Origin: Flammeovirga kamogawensis
GTDB taxonomy: Bacteria; Bacteroidota; Bacteroidia; Cytophagales; Flammeovirgaceae
Reading direction: 5' to 3'
DNA length: 64,000 nt
Assembly: GCF_018736065.1 (NCBI RefSeq)
Contig: NZ_CP076128.1
Coordinates: 248,001-312,000 of the forward strand
Part shown: positions 27,132-39,575 of the stretch, one piece after another
Layout: each line of letters opens with the position of its first letter
How positions within the stretch are numbered: the stretch's first letter is position 1
The notes under the pieces: generated by a model
The model's input: the letters and a program-made list of their open reading frames with translations, nothing else
What the model was told of the DNA's origin: nothing
The model's database searches: none
Position numbers and translations under genes: made by a program

Positions 27132-28049
27132 ATGTGTATGGATTTTGGTCGTCTAAAAGATATTTCAAAAGTAGATTTTTCACTTCCCGAAGAAGATCAA
27201 TATTCTAAATTGATGTTTAGAAATCACCCTAATTTTGTCAATTCTTTTACATTTAGGCTGGGTGCTCCAGCATGGTCTTGTGCCGATTGGAAAGGAAAAA
27301 TATACCCTGATAAAGCACAAGCACCAACTTTTCTACATTACTATGCTCAACATTTTGATACAATTGAGCTAAACTCTACACACTACGGTATTCCAAAAGA
27401 AAGCACTCTTATAAAATGGAGGTCTACTGTTGGAGATAATTTTAGATTTAGTCCAAAGTTTCTACAATCGGTAAGTCATAGAAAAAGACTAAAAAATAGT
27501 AAAGACGATGTTCTAGAATTTACTGATCAGATGTTAGCATTAGGAGATAATTTGGGTTATTCATGGGTGCAGTTACCCCCAGATTTCACTACAAAAGAAG
27601 CAAGTACTTTATTTCAATTTCTTGATCTATTTCCCAAAAATTACAAGTTAGGGGTAGAGCTACGTCACTCTTCTTGGTTTACTGATGAAGTGATGCTAAA
27701 TGCATTGTCAGAAACCCTTACAGATAAAGGGTATGCCTTGGTGATTACAGATGTGGCAGGGAGAAGAGATGTGTTACATATGCGGATCACTACTCCTGTT
27801 TTAATGGTGCGGTTTGTTGGGAATGAATTACATGAAACAGATTTTAAAAGAGTAAATGATTGGAGAGAAAGAATTGCTTCTTTTAAAAGACAAGGTTTAC
27901 AAGAAGTGTATTTTTTCGGACATCAACCAGAAGATATTCTTTGTCCTGAGTTAGGAAATTATATTGGTAAAGATTTTACAAAACATCGAATTTCTGATTT
28001 TACCTACCCAATTATTAGAGAAAAGTTAGAACAACAGTCACTTTTTTGA
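27132..28049 (+). CDS. DUF72 (YecE-family) protein
   Basis: 305 aa, cytoplasmic, TIM-barrel-like family of unconfirmed function. Signatures seen: the opening RLGAPAWSCADWKGKIYP (family G...W....W.G..YP), a YYAQHFDTIELNSTHYGIP motif, FRFSPKFLQSVSH (family F.F..K....ITH) and GVELRHSSWF (family VE.RH.SW). All are in the expected order. Start either ATG 27132 or the in-frame ATG two codons later. Located just upstream of pyrG but pyrG has its own strong promoter, so it is probably a separate unit. Confidence 0.88.
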   Translation: MCMDFGRLKDISKVDFSLPEEDQYSKLMFRNHPNFVNSFTFRLGAPAWSCADWKGKIYPDKAQAPTFLHYYAQHFDTIELNSTHYGIPKESTLIKWRSTVGDNFRFSPKFLQSVSHRKRLKNSKDDVLEFTDQMLALGDNLGYSWVQLPPDFTTKEASTLFQFLDLFPKNYKLGVELRHSSWFTDEVMLNALSETLTDKGYALVITDVAGRRDVLHMRITTPVLMVRFVGNELHETDFKRVNDWRERIASFKRQGLQEVYFFGHQPEDILCPELGNYIGKDFTKHRISDFTYPIIREKLEQQSLF

Positions 28050-28076
28050 TCTAGTTACAAGCATTGACATAGTTTA

Positions 28077-28108
28077 TTTGCTAATTGGAAATTACTCCTT
28101 TACATTTG
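28077..28108 (+). promoter_or_regulatory. Promoter of pyrG
   Basis: TTTG at 28077-28080, a 20-base spacer, and TACATTTG at 28101-28108 match the Bacteroidota -33 and -7 elements (TTTG / TAnnTTTG) with correct spacing. Transcription would begin near 28115, giving a 5' UTR of about 20 bases. Confidence 0.6.
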
Positions 28109-28124
28109 CCCAAACAAAATGTGA

Positions 28125-29783
<1,659 letters not shown>

Positions 29784-29802
29784 TTACATTAACATATAAA
29801 AA

Positions 29803-29843
29803 AAAGCCCTTGCGTAATGAACAGCAAGGGCTTTCTTTTTTAC
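29803..29843 (+). terminator. Terminator after pyrG
   Basis: An 11-bp stem (AAAGCCCTTGC / GCAAGGGCTTT) with a 10-base loop, followed by CTTTTTT. Confidence 0.9.
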
Positions 29844-29859
29844 ATTATTTTATTGCCTT

Positions 29860-29894
29860 TTTGGTTATATATATCTTGAAATAATGTAAATTTG
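29860..29894 (+). promoter_or_regulatory. Candidate promoter of yidC
   Basis: TAAATTTG at 29887-29894 fits TAnnTTTG; TTTG at 29860-29863 is 23 bases upstream. This predicts a leader of about 65 bases before the ATG at 29967. Confidence 0.45.
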
Positions 29895-29966
29895 CAAGCA
29901 TTTTAACGAATTCTGACTTTTTAGGGTCAATTCTGTAAAATCGAAAAAATACTAAGAATTATAAAA

Positions 29967-31775
29967 ATGGATAAAAATCAGACAACAGGATTTTTGTTAT
30001 TATCTGCATTACTAATCGGGTATATGTTTTTCTTTCAGCCAGAAGAGCCGATCGAAACAACAAATACTACTACAACTGAAGTAGTTGATAATACACAACA
30101 GTCTACTAACACAGCAATCACGCAACCGAAAGCAGTAATCGAAGGAGATTCTGTATTAATGCAAAAATATGGTGTTTTCGGAACGCTAATGGGTGGCGAA
30201 AGTAAAGAGGTTGTTTTAGAAAACGATAAAGTTAAAGTAACGCTTAACGCTAAAGGTGGTAACGTTAAATCTGTATTGTTAAAAACATATCAGACATACG
30301 ACAAGAAGCCTTTATTTCTTATAGATGAAAATTCATATAAGGTAAATGAGACGATACCAACTCAGTACGGTGCAATCGATCTTAATGCTTTACATTATAC
30401 AACTCAAGTTACAGGTAATACTGTAGAGATGATCGCTTCTGATAAAAACGGGAACGAATTATTAAGAAGAGTTTATACTTTAGAAGATAATAGTTATGTA
30501 GTAGATTATAACTTGAAATTTACTGGTGCAAAGCCATTTATTCAAGGTCAAGTTATCACATACCTTTGGAAAGATGATATGAAGTCTGTTGAGAAGGATA
30601 TGAAAACTTCTCGTCAGAAAACAACAGTAAATTACTTTACTAAAAAAGGAGACTTTGATTACTTATCAATGACTTCGACTTCTAAAGAGGAAGAAGCAAT
30701 CTCTGCTCCTTTAACATGGGTTTCTGCTAAACAGAAATTCTTTAATGTTGCATTTATTACAGATCAGCAATTTAATGCTGCTAACCTAGTAATTGATTAT
30801 AATGAAGATGATGAATCTATTGTGAAAACAGCAGACATCTCATTACAAATTCCTATCAATACTTTAGAAGCAGCAAATTTAAGATATTACTTTGGACCAA
30901 ACGATTATAGAGTTTGTGAACAAGTAGCAGAAGGTTTTGAAGATAATGTATACTTAGGTTGGTCATGGACTACTCCTTTGAGTAAGTATATCTTCATTCC
31001 AATTTTTGAGTTCTTAGAAGGATATGGTTTAAACTATGGTTTAATCATCTTTATTATGGTGGTTTTAGTGAAGTCGTTACTTTATCCACTTACTTTTAAC
31101 TCGTACAAATCTATGGCTAAAATGCGTTTGCTAAAGCCTGAAATGGATGAGTTAAAAGAGAAGTATGGTGAAGACCAAATGAAGATTCAGTCAGAAACGA
31201 TGAGTCTTTACCGTAAGGTAGGTGCAAACCCATTGAGTGGTTGTATTCCAATGTTGGCACAAATGCCATTCTTTGTAGCTTTATATAATTTCTTCCCAAA
31301 TGCACTTCAATTAAGAGGACAATCTTTCTTATGGGCGGATGATTTATCAACATATGATTCGGTTTTAAACTTACCATTCTCTATTCCAGCATATGGTGAT
31401 CACGTATCATTATTTACTTTATTGTGGGCTGTATCAATGGTAGGTTATACATACTTCCAAAACCAATCTCAAGTTCAAACGAACCCACAGATGAAGTACG
31501 TATCTTATTTATCTCCGGTATTCTTCTTGTTCTTCTTTAACAGTATGGCAGCAGGTTTAACGTATTACTACTTTGTATCTAACTGTATTACTATTGTTCA
31601 ACAAATTATGTCTAAGAAATTTGTCAATGAAGACAAGATTCGTAAGATTATGGATGAGAACAAAAAGAAAAATGCTAACAAGAAAGCAGGTGGCTTTGCA
31701 GCTCGTTTAGATGATGCAATGAAAGCAAAGCAAAAAGATCAATTAGAGCAAAAGAAAAAAGGTGGTAAAAAATAA
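29967..31775 (+). CDS. yidC: Membrane protein insertase YidC
   Basis: Inserts and folds inner-membrane proteins, alone or with SecYEG. 602 aa. Order: N-terminal membrane anchor (residues ~5-22), a Thr-rich linker, a large periplasmic P1 domain (~60-340), then the conserved five-helix core with YPLTFNSYKSMAKMRLLKPEM, the coiled-coil loop, LSGCIPMLAQMPFFVALYNFF and a Lys-rich tail ending KKKGGKK that fits ribosome contact. The hydrophilic-groove residue that is Arg366 in E. coli is Lys369 here (VLVKSLLYPLT), a change I believe common in Bacteroidota. Unlike in many bacteria it is not next to rnpA, rpmH or mnmE. Confidence 0.96.
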   Translation: MDKNQTTGFLLLSALLIGYMFFFQPEEPIETTNTTTTEVVDNTQQSTNTAITQPKAVIEGDSVLMQKYGVFGTLMGGESKEVVLENDKVKVTLNAKGGNVKSVLLKTYQTYDKKPLFLIDENSYKVNETIPTQYGAIDLNALHYTTQVTGNTVEMIASDKNGNELLRRVYTLEDNSYVVDYNLKFTGAKPFIQGQVITYLWKDDMKSVEKDMKTSRQKTTVNYFTKKGDFDYLSMTSTSKEEEAISAPLTWVSAKQKFFNVAFITDQQFNAANLVIDYNEDDESIVKTADISLQIPINTLEAANLRYYFGPNDYRVCEQVAEGFEDNVYLGWSWTTPLSKYIFIPIFEFLEGYGLNYGLIIFIMVVLVKSLLYPLTFNSYKSMAKMRLLKPEMDELKEKYGEDQMKIQSETMSLYRKVGANPLSGCIPMLAQMPFFVALYNFFPNALQLRGQSFLWADDLSTYDSVLNLPFSIPAYGDHVSLFTLLWAVSMVGYTYFQNQSQVQTNPQMKYVSYLSPVFFLFFFNSMAAGLTYYYFVSNCITIVQQIMSKKFVNEDKIRKIMDENKKKNANKKAGGFAARLDDAMKAKQKDQLEQKKKGGKK

Positions 31776-31797
31776 TTACCTTTTTAAATGTTTATAG

Positions 31798-31836
31798 TAA
31801 AAAGGCATTTGTCCATTATGGATAGATGCCTTTTTA
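31798..31836 (+). terminator. Terminator after yidC
   Basis: An 11-bp stem (TAAAAAGGCAT / ATGCCTTTTTA) with a 17-base loop, ending in a T run. Confidence 0.8.
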
Positions 31837-31887
31837 CGTATATTATAAGGTGTTTTAGATTGCAATTTTAAAAAACCTTATAAAAAA

Positions 31888-31915
31888 AGAAACACCTATA
31901 AAAATAGGTGTTTCT
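31888..31915 (-). terminator. Orphan hairpin, terminator-like on the minus strand
   Basis: A perfect 12-bp inverted repeat (AGAAACACCTAT / ATAGGTGTTTCT) with a 4-base loop. Only the minus strand has a T tract after it (seven T), yet no minus-strand gene lies upstream; the nearest genes, yidC and hemW, are both plus-strand. It may end an antisense or small RNA, or act as a structured hemW leader. The remainder of 31837-32048 shows no gene. Confidence 0.45.
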
Positions 31916-32048
31916 AAACAACATTATCGTCAAATGAATAGAGTGTGTATATAAAATTCTTTTAAGTCTTTTATAGTTTACATTATAATGACAATTTATT
32001 AATCTTAGTGGACAAAAAAAAGTCAATTATTTTTCAAAAAAAATTAAA

Positions 32049-33179
32049 ATGAGTGGAATTTATCTTCATGTTCCTTTCTGTAAGCAGGCATGTCACTATT
32101 GTGATTTTCATTTTAGCACTTCTTTAAATACTAAGAATGAGGTAATTAAAGCAATGATGCTTGAGCTAGAATTACAAAAAGAGTATTTGAAAACTCCTGT
32201 AGAAACAATTTATTTTGGAGGTGGAACTCCTTCAATTTTATCTTATAGTGAATTAGAATTACTGTTAAATAAAGTTTACCAGCAAAATAATATTAGCTCT
32301 GGAAATGTGGAGGTCACATTAGAAGCAAATCCTGATGACCTTTCAAAAGAAAAACTCCAAGAATTAAAGCAATTAGGAGTTAATAGACTAAGTATAGGAT
32401 TGCAATCATTTCATGAACCTCATCTAAAATTAATGAATAGGGCACATAATGCACAGGAAAGTTTAGATTGTGTAAAATTGGCTCAAGATAATGGCTTTGA
32501 TAACATTACTATTGATTTGATTTATGGTATTCCAGCAGATACTCATGAAATTTGGCATAAAGACTTACAGACGGCTATAGATTTAAAAGTTCCTCATATC
32601 TCATCTTATTGTTTGACGGTAGAACCAAAAACGGCTCTAGGGCATTGGACTAAAACAGGTAAGTTTACACCTGCAGATGATGAGTTTGGAGCACTTCAAT
32701 TTGAATATCTTGTAGAAACTTTAAAAAAGGAAGGTTACGAGCATTATGAAATTTCAAATTTTGCAAAACCAGGTCACTATTCTCAGCATAATAGTGCGTA
32801 TTGGCAAGGAAAACAATACTTAGGCATCGGTCCTGGAGCACATTCTTTTGATGGCTTACAAACAAGACAATATAATGTATCTAATAATCCAAAATATGCA
32901 AAGTCTCTATTAGAGAAAAATATTTTGCCTTGTGAAATAGATAATCTTACTAAAGAAGATGGTATTAATGAATATCTATTAACTACTTTAAGAACGAGCT
33001 GGGGATGTAACTTAAACCATTTACGTGATGTTTATGGATTTGATTTGCGTAAAGAAAAAGAAGCGGAATTATCAGAAATGGAACAGAAAGACTGGATAAT
33101 TTGGCATAAAGATATTTTAATTCTTTCTGAAAAAGGGAAGCTATTTGCAGACCAAATATCAAGTGACTTATTTGTCTAG
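32049..33179 (+). CDS. hemW: HemW-like radical SAM haem chaperone
   Basis: 376 aa. The N-terminal radical-SAM cluster motif is C11-x3-C15-x2-C18 in HVPFCKQACHYCDF, followed by YFGGGTPS, VTLEANPDD, RLSIGLQSF and GFDNITIDLIYGIP, all in the HemN/HemW order. The shorter N-terminus, lacking the HemN extension that holds the second SAM, and the ~375 length point to HemW (haem trafficking) rather than coproporphyrinogen III dehydrogenase. In old annotations this is often called an oxygen-independent coproporphyrinogen oxidase. Stands alone, with an odd minus-strand-type hairpin in its leader. Confidence 0.9.
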   Translation: MSGIYLHVPFCKQACHYCDFHFSTSLNTKNEVIKAMMLELELQKEYLKTPVETIYFGGGTPSILSYSELELLLNKVYQQNNISSGNVEVTLEANPDDLSKEKLQELKQLGVNRLSIGLQSFHEPHLKLMNRAHNAQESLDCVKLAQDNGFDNITIDLIYGIPADTHEIWHKDLQTAIDLKVPHISSYCLTVEPKTALGHWTKTGKFTPADDEFGALQFEYLVETLKKEGYEHYEISNFAKPGHYSQHNSAYWQGKQYLGIGPGAHSFDGLQTRQYNVSNNPKYAKSLLEKNILPCEIDNLTKEDGINEYLLTTLRTSWGCNLNHLRDVYGFDLRKEKEAELSEMEQKDWIIWHKDILILSEKGKLFADQISSDLFV

Positions 33180-33296
33180 TCAAGAATAGTTAATTTGGTT
33201 GAATAATAGCATACGTTCGTTGAATAGATTTATTTAATTCATATTATTCTATTTCCTTTGTTCTAACTTAATTTATTAATCAATTTATACTCATCA

Positions 33297-35795
33297 ATGA
33301 AAAAGGTAATTATCTTTCTCTTATTTTTTGTTACCGGATTAAATACATGGGCTCAACGCCCTTCTGGTAAAGGAGGAAGACCTCCAGGTCAACGACCAAA
33401 AATAGGTACAGTAACAGGTAAAGTGATCGATGCAGATGCAAAACAACCTTTAGAATTTGTAACTGTTGCGTTGTACTCAATGCGAGATTCTAGTTTTATA
33501 ACAGGTGCATCAACAGATGTTCAAGGTAGGTTTAAAATAACAGAAGTTCCAGTAGGTAAAATGTTTGCCAAAGTTACTTTTATTGGTTTTGAAGAAAATA
33601 ACTCGGCTCCATTTACAATTAAACCTGATAATAAAGAGCAATTCTTAGGTAATCTAATTTTATCTCCATCGGCTAAAAGCCTTGACGAGGTTACTGTAAC
33701 CGCGGAAAGAGATGCAATGGAAATTGGAATAGATAGAAAAACCTTTAACATTGGTCAGGATCTAACAACAGTTGGAGGGTCTATGACTGATGCATTGAAA
33801 AATATTCCATCTATAGATGTTGATTCAGAAGGTACATTAAGTTTAAGAGGAAGTAGTAATGTAACTATTTTTATTGATGGCAAACCTTCTAATTTAACGA
33901 GTTCATCTGATGCAGATATTTTAGATCAAATTCCTGCTAGTTCAATAGAAAGAGTGGAAGTGATTACTAATCCATCTGCTAAATATGATCCAGAAGGAAC
34001 AAGTGGTATTATAAATATCGTTTTGAAGAAAGATAGAAAAGGAGGGGTAAATGGTAATGCATCTGTAACTGTAGGTAACAATAATAAGTATAATGCTTCA
34101 ATTGGTGTAAATGCAAGAATTAGTAAAGTTAATGTCTTTGCAAATTATTCTGGACGTTATCAGGATAGATATGCAGATAAAACACAAACACAGAATAATT
34201 TTAATGATCAAGGTGATTTTACAGATTACAATCAGCAGTTTACTCATAGAGAAGATAATAGACAGTCACATATGTTAAAGACTGGTTTTGATTTTGATAT
34301 CAATGATTATAATAACATCTACTTTTCTGCCCTTTTTAATACAGGTGAAAGAACAAAAGATGAAAATTTAGATATTCATTATTTATTACCTGATGATACG
34401 CAAATTGAACGAATCAATAGAATAAATAAAACGGCAAGCGACGATAAAAATCAAGAATACAATTTTGGATACAGAAAGACATTTGTGAACCCTAAACAAA
34501 CACTTGATATATCTGGGCAATATTCTGATGGGACAAGAACTACAGATGGTAATTACAATGAATACCAATATGTGAATGGAACAATCGGTTCATCGCCAAT
34601 TTTAGAACAGAGAAATACAAATCCTACAAATAGTAAAATTTACCTTGGGCAAATTGATTATGTTCAACCCATAGGTGATAATGGAACGTTAGAGACAGGT
34701 TGGAAAACTACAGGAAGAGATATTCAATCTGATTTTTATTCTGAAAGTTTAGCAGGAAATGGAAATTGGACACCTGATGATTCCTTGAATAATAATTTCA
34801 ATTATCAAGAACAAATTCATGCCTTTTATGTAATGTATCGTCATGAATTTGGTAAGTGGGGTATCCAAGGTGGTTTAAGAGCTGAACAGGCTTATACAAC
34901 ATCTCATTTAGAAGATAATGCAGTTACAGAGGAGCAGAAGGTAGATAATAATTATTTTGCTTTATATCCTACGCTTCATATTGCCTATAAATTTCAAGAA
35001 GCTAGAGAGTTATCACTTGGTTATAGTAGAAGAGTAAATAGACCACGAGGAAGAATGTTAAATCCTTTTCCAGATTACGCAAACCCTCAATCTTTAAGAC
35101 AAGGTAACCCTTATTTAAAACCTGAATTTATTGATGCCATAGAAGCAACCTATCAACATGGATGGGATAAAGTAACATTAACGGGATCGTTGTATTATAG
35201 ATATACACACGATGCAATGCAAAGGGTACAAAGTGCTAGACCGGATGGTGTTATGGTAATGACATGGGATAATGTGGAAAGCAGCCAGAGTTATGGAGCA
35301 GAAGCTATAGCATCTTACAATATGACAGATTGGTGGAAATTTTCTGGTAGTGCCAATGTTTATAACCTATTAATATCTGGATCATCTGGAGATTTAGATT
35401 TATCGAATCAAGCATGGGCTATGACGGGTAAGGTCACCTCATCAACTAATCTTACAAAAACACTTTCTTTACAAGTTTCTGGTAGATTGAGTTCACAGAG
35501 AGCTACAGCACAAGGTTATATTGCTCCAATGGGTGGTGTAGATGTTGCAGTTTCTCAGAAATTATTTAAAGGAAAAGGAACATTACAAGCTAGAGTTACA
35601 GATGTATTTAATACTTATAAATTTAATGTGTACAGTGAAGGGATAGGTTTTAATTCTGATATGACTTACGATTGGGAGTCAAGAGTAGGGTATCTTACAT
35701 TTTCTTATAGATTTGGTAAATCTGGTAATAAGCCAAGAAAAAAAGGAAAAAGTGGAGGTAAACCTTCTGGTGGAGGAATGGATATGATGGAATAA
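33297..35795 (+). CDS. TonB-receptor-like outer-membrane beta-barrel protein
   Basis: 832 aa. Sec signal peptide (to NTWAQ), then a basic Gly/Pro-rich linker, a carboxypeptidase-regulatory-like domain (residues ~38-125: GTVTGKVIDADAKQPLEFV), a plug domain with SLRGSSNVTIFIDGKPSN and VEVITNPSAKYDPEGTSGIINIVLKK, and a barrel of the outer-membrane beta-barrel family (PF14905 type) often annotated as TonB-dependent. A TonB box is not clear. The barrel's last strand (GYLTFSYRFG) is not the end: a 25-residue Lys/Gly/Ser tail follows. No SusD partner adjoins it, so a SusC-type glycan role is unlikely; substrate unknown. Confidence 0.87.
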   Translation: MKKVIIFLLFFVTGLNTWAQRPSGKGGRPPGQRPKIGTVTGKVIDADAKQPLEFVTVALYSMRDSSFITGASTDVQGRFKITEVPVGKMFAKVTFIGFEENNSAPFTIKPDNKEQFLGNLILSPSAKSLDEVTVTAERDAMEIGIDRKTFNIGQDLTTVGGSMTDALKNIPSIDVDSEGTLSLRGSSNVTIFIDGKPSNLTSSSDADILDQIPASSIERVEVITNPSAKYDPEGTSGIINIVLKKDRKGGVNGNASVTVGNNNKYNASIGVNARISKVNVFANYSGRYQDRYADKTQTQNNFNDQGDFTDYNQQFTHREDNRQSHMLKTGFDFDINDYNNIYFSALFNTGERTKDENLDIHYLLPDDTQIERINRINKTASDDKNQEYNFGYRKTFVNPKQTLDISGQYSDGTRTTDGNYNEYQYVNGTIGSSPILEQRNTNPTNSKIYLGQIDYVQPIGDNGTLETGWKTTGRDIQSDFYSESLAGNGNWTPDDSLNNNFNYQEQIHAFYVMYRHEFGKWGIQGGLRAEQAYTTSHLEDNAVTEEQKVDNNYFALYPTLHIAYKFQEARELSLGYSRRVNRPRGRMLNPFPDYANPQSLRQGNPYLKPEFIDAIEATYQHGWDKVTLTGSLYYRYTHDAMQRVQSARPDGVMVMTWDNVESSQSYGAEAIASYNMTDWWKFSGSANVYNLLISGSSGDLDLSNQAWAMTGKVTSSTNLTKTLSLQVSGRLSSQRATAQGYIAPMGGVDVAVSQKLFKGKGTLQARVTDVFNTYKFNVYSEGIGFNSDMTYDWESRVGYLTFSYRFGKSGNKPRKKGKSGGKPSGGGMDMME

Positions 35796-35802
35796 TTATT
35801 AT

Positions 35803-35844
35803 AAACCTTGATAGATGATTTAAGTTATTTATCAAGGTTTTTTT
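35803..35844 (+). terminator. Terminator after the outer-membrane barrel gene
   Basis: An 11-bp stem (AAACCTTGATA / TATCAAGGTTT) with a 16-base loop, ending in seven T. Confidence 0.85.
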
Positions 35845-35925
35845 ATGAAGTTATTAATTCTAACTGTTTATCTGTGTAAATTTAAGAATACCTTATTTGG
35901 TTCAAATTCAAAATATTGATCAATA

Positions 35926-36990
35926 ATGAAACTTATCAATTCTATCACCTCAATTCTAATACTATTCTTACTTGTTGTTTCTTGTTCAACTCAGGAGCAA
36001 AAAGGTAAACAGAATGATAAAAAAATTACTCTTGTAGCTTCTAGTTCAAATCAATGGACTGGTATTGCAGTAAGTAAAAAGAATAGGGTATTTGTAAATT
36101 TCCCCAAATGGTCGGATAGTGTGCCAACTTCTGTTGCTGAAATAATTGATGGAGAAGTTGTACCATACCCATCAGAGATGTGGAATAAGGAAGGAGGTGT
36201 TACATCTTTCACTGCTGTTCAGAGTGTTGTTTGTGATGGTAGAAGCCGTTTGTATGTATTAGATACGAATAATCCTCAGTTTAGCGGGGTATTAAATGGA
36301 GGGCCTGTTTTATATGAATTTGATTTAAGTACAGATCAATTAATTCGATCATACTCTTTTACTCAAGAAGTTTACCATAACAATTCCTATTTTAATGATG
36401 TTAGAATTGATATCAATAGAGAAAAAGCATTTATTACAGATTCTGGTGTAGGAGGTATAATTGTTTTGGATTTAGTAACAGGTGATGCAAAACGCTTTCT
36501 TGATGGAGACAAGAGCGTTCAACCAGAAAATGATCATTTAATATGTGATGGAGTAAGATGGGAGAATAAAGTGGCATCAGATGGAATTGCCTTATCTCCT
36601 AATAATGATTACTTATATTATACGGCATTATCTAGTCATACTTTATACCGAATAAAAACTAGTGTTCTCTTAGAGAATGATGTTCAATCAAAAGGAGTGT
36701 CAGAAGAGATTGAGAAAGTAGCTACTATTCCAGCAACTGATGGGATGTTATTTGATCGCAAAGGAAATTTATGGATGGGTGGATTAGAAGGTAATATGAT
36801 TAATGTTTGGACTGTTGATAATGAAATGGTTCACCTTATTAAAGATGAAAGAGTGAAATGGGCAGATTCTTTTGCAAAGAACATAGATCGTGAAATTTAT
36901 TTTACAACTTCTCAAATTTATTTACCAGAAAGTAAAAGAGGGAAATATGAAATCTATAAATTATCCATGGATATATTATCGAATAACTAA
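35926..36990 (+). CDS. Yellow/major-royal-jelly-protein family lipoprotein
   Basis: 354 aa. SPII signal with lipobox VVSC (Cys20). The mature part is a beta-propeller of the MRJP/yellow family: NQWTGIAVSKKNRVFVNFPKW, FTAVQSVVCDGRSRLYVLDTNN, YFNDVRIDINREKAFITDSG, SDGIALSPNNDYLYYTALSSHTLYRI and DGMLFDRKGNLWMGGLEGNMI, one block per blade. Bacterial members are mostly uncharacterised; the fold is shared with SMP-30/gluconolactonases. Alone between a terminator and the PAS-containing gene. Confidence 0.85.
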   Translation: MKLINSITSILILFLLVVSCSTQEQKGKQNDKKITLVASSSNQWTGIAVSKKNRVFVNFPKWSDSVPTSVAEIIDGEVVPYPSEMWNKEGGVTSFTAVQSVVCDGRSRLYVLDTNNPQFSGVLNGGPVLYEFDLSTDQLIRSYSFTQEVYHNNSYFNDVRIDINREKAFITDSGVGGIIVLDLVTGDAKRFLDGDKSVQPENDHLICDGVRWENKVASDGIALSPNNDYLYYTALSSHTLYRIKTSVLLENDVQSKGVSEEIEKVATIPATDGMLFDRKGNLWMGGLEGNMINVWTVDNEMVHLIKDERVKWADSFAKNIDREIYFTTSQIYLPESKRGKYEIYKLSMDILSNN

Positions 36991-37194
36991 TACTTACTGA
37001 TTCGAGGGGAATTATTTCTATAGGTAACTACCATTTCTTAAATGAGTAATTACTTTTATTTGTATAGTTATATATTGTATTGCATAATGTTACGAATATA
37101 GTCTATAACATTACGTACTATATTATATACGGAATAATATTTTGTATATTCAATAAAGCTGTTTCTATAAAGTGTAAATGCGTAAAATATCCCC

Positions 37195-37809
37195 ATGAAC
37201 AAAGAACTATTAAATTTTTACAAAAATTCCTCCTTAGGAATTGCTGTATATCGGCGAATCGGAAAGTATAAGTTTGAATTTGTTTACTATAATAAAGCCG
37301 GACAGGAAATGGATGGTGTAATAGGTATAGATTATAATGGAAAGCTTATTGATGAAATATTTCCAAATATTAAAAACTTTGGATTATTAGACCTCTTGGA
37401 AGATGTATATCATACAGGAACAACAAAAGAATTACCATTATCTGGCTATACCGTAAATAATCATTTAAAATTATACAGAAAGAATAGAGTACAGAAACTC
37501 GAAAAAGACTTAGTTGTGAGTGTCTATTCTGATGAATCTAAGACGCAAGAATATATCAGTAGAATAGAAAAAGAGAACCATATATTAAATAAAGCTTTAG
37601 ACTATACCTCACATGATTTAAGAGGGAATTTATCAACCTCTTTAGGTGTATTAGAATTATTTGAAACAATAGACGTAAAACCAGATGAAAAAGAATATTT
37701 ACTACATGTAATGAAAGAAAATTTAGAAAAAATTGATAACAATATACATCGGCTTGTAAGGATGTTATATAAAGCAATTTCTGATAAAGAAGAAAAAGTA
37801 TCTGTATAA
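37195..37809 (+). CDS. PAS plus histidine-box (DHp-like) protein lacking the kinase ATPase domain
   Basis: 204 aa, no signal or membrane segment. Residues ~1-110 form a PAS-like domain (FYKNSSLGIAVYR, FEFVYYNKAGQEMDG, KLIDEIFPNI). A helix links to residues ~130-195, which look like a histidine-kinase dimerisation bundle: YTSHDLRGNLSTSLGVLELFE with His140-Asp141, then a second helix EYLLHVMKENLEKIDNNIHRLVRML. The usual H-box Pro is missing (RGNL instead of RNPL-like). No HATPase follows: a stop and a strong terminator end the gene right after the bundle. It may be a phosphotransfer or dominant regulator protein, or a natural truncation. No response regulator is nearby. Confidence 0.65.
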   Translation: MNKELLNFYKNSSLGIAVYRRIGKYKFEFVYYNKAGQEMDGVIGIDYNGKLIDEIFPNIKNFGLLDLLEDVYHTGTTKELPLSGYTVNNHLKLYRKNRVQKLEKDLVVSVYSDESKTQEYISRIEKENHILNKALDYTSHDLRGNLSTSLGVLELFETIDVKPDEKEYLLHVMKENLEKIDNNIHRLVRMLYKAISDKEEKVSV

Positions 37810-37810
37810 A

Positions 37811-37850
37811 AAAAGGATGTCTTCTCACAAAAGTGAAAAGACATCCTTTT
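37811..37850. terminator. Bidirectional terminator between PAS gene and groEL
   Basis: An 18-bp stem with a single mismatch (AAAAGGATGTCTTCTCAC / GTGAAAAGACATCCTTTT) and an AAAA loop, flanked by A and T runs. It serves both the PAS gene and groEL. Confidence 0.9.
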
Positions 37851-37871
37851 ATATATTTACAACTTTGATTC

Positions 37872-39554
<1,683 letters not shown>

Positions 39555-39575
39555 TTATCCAAGTCATAAGTGTGG

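Noticed and set aside
37080-37271. 63-codon plus-strand ORF ahead of the PAS gene
   Set aside because: Overlaps the well-supported PAS gene start in another frame and consists of AT-rich intergenic sequence with a short inverted repeat (37085-37092 / 37106-37113).
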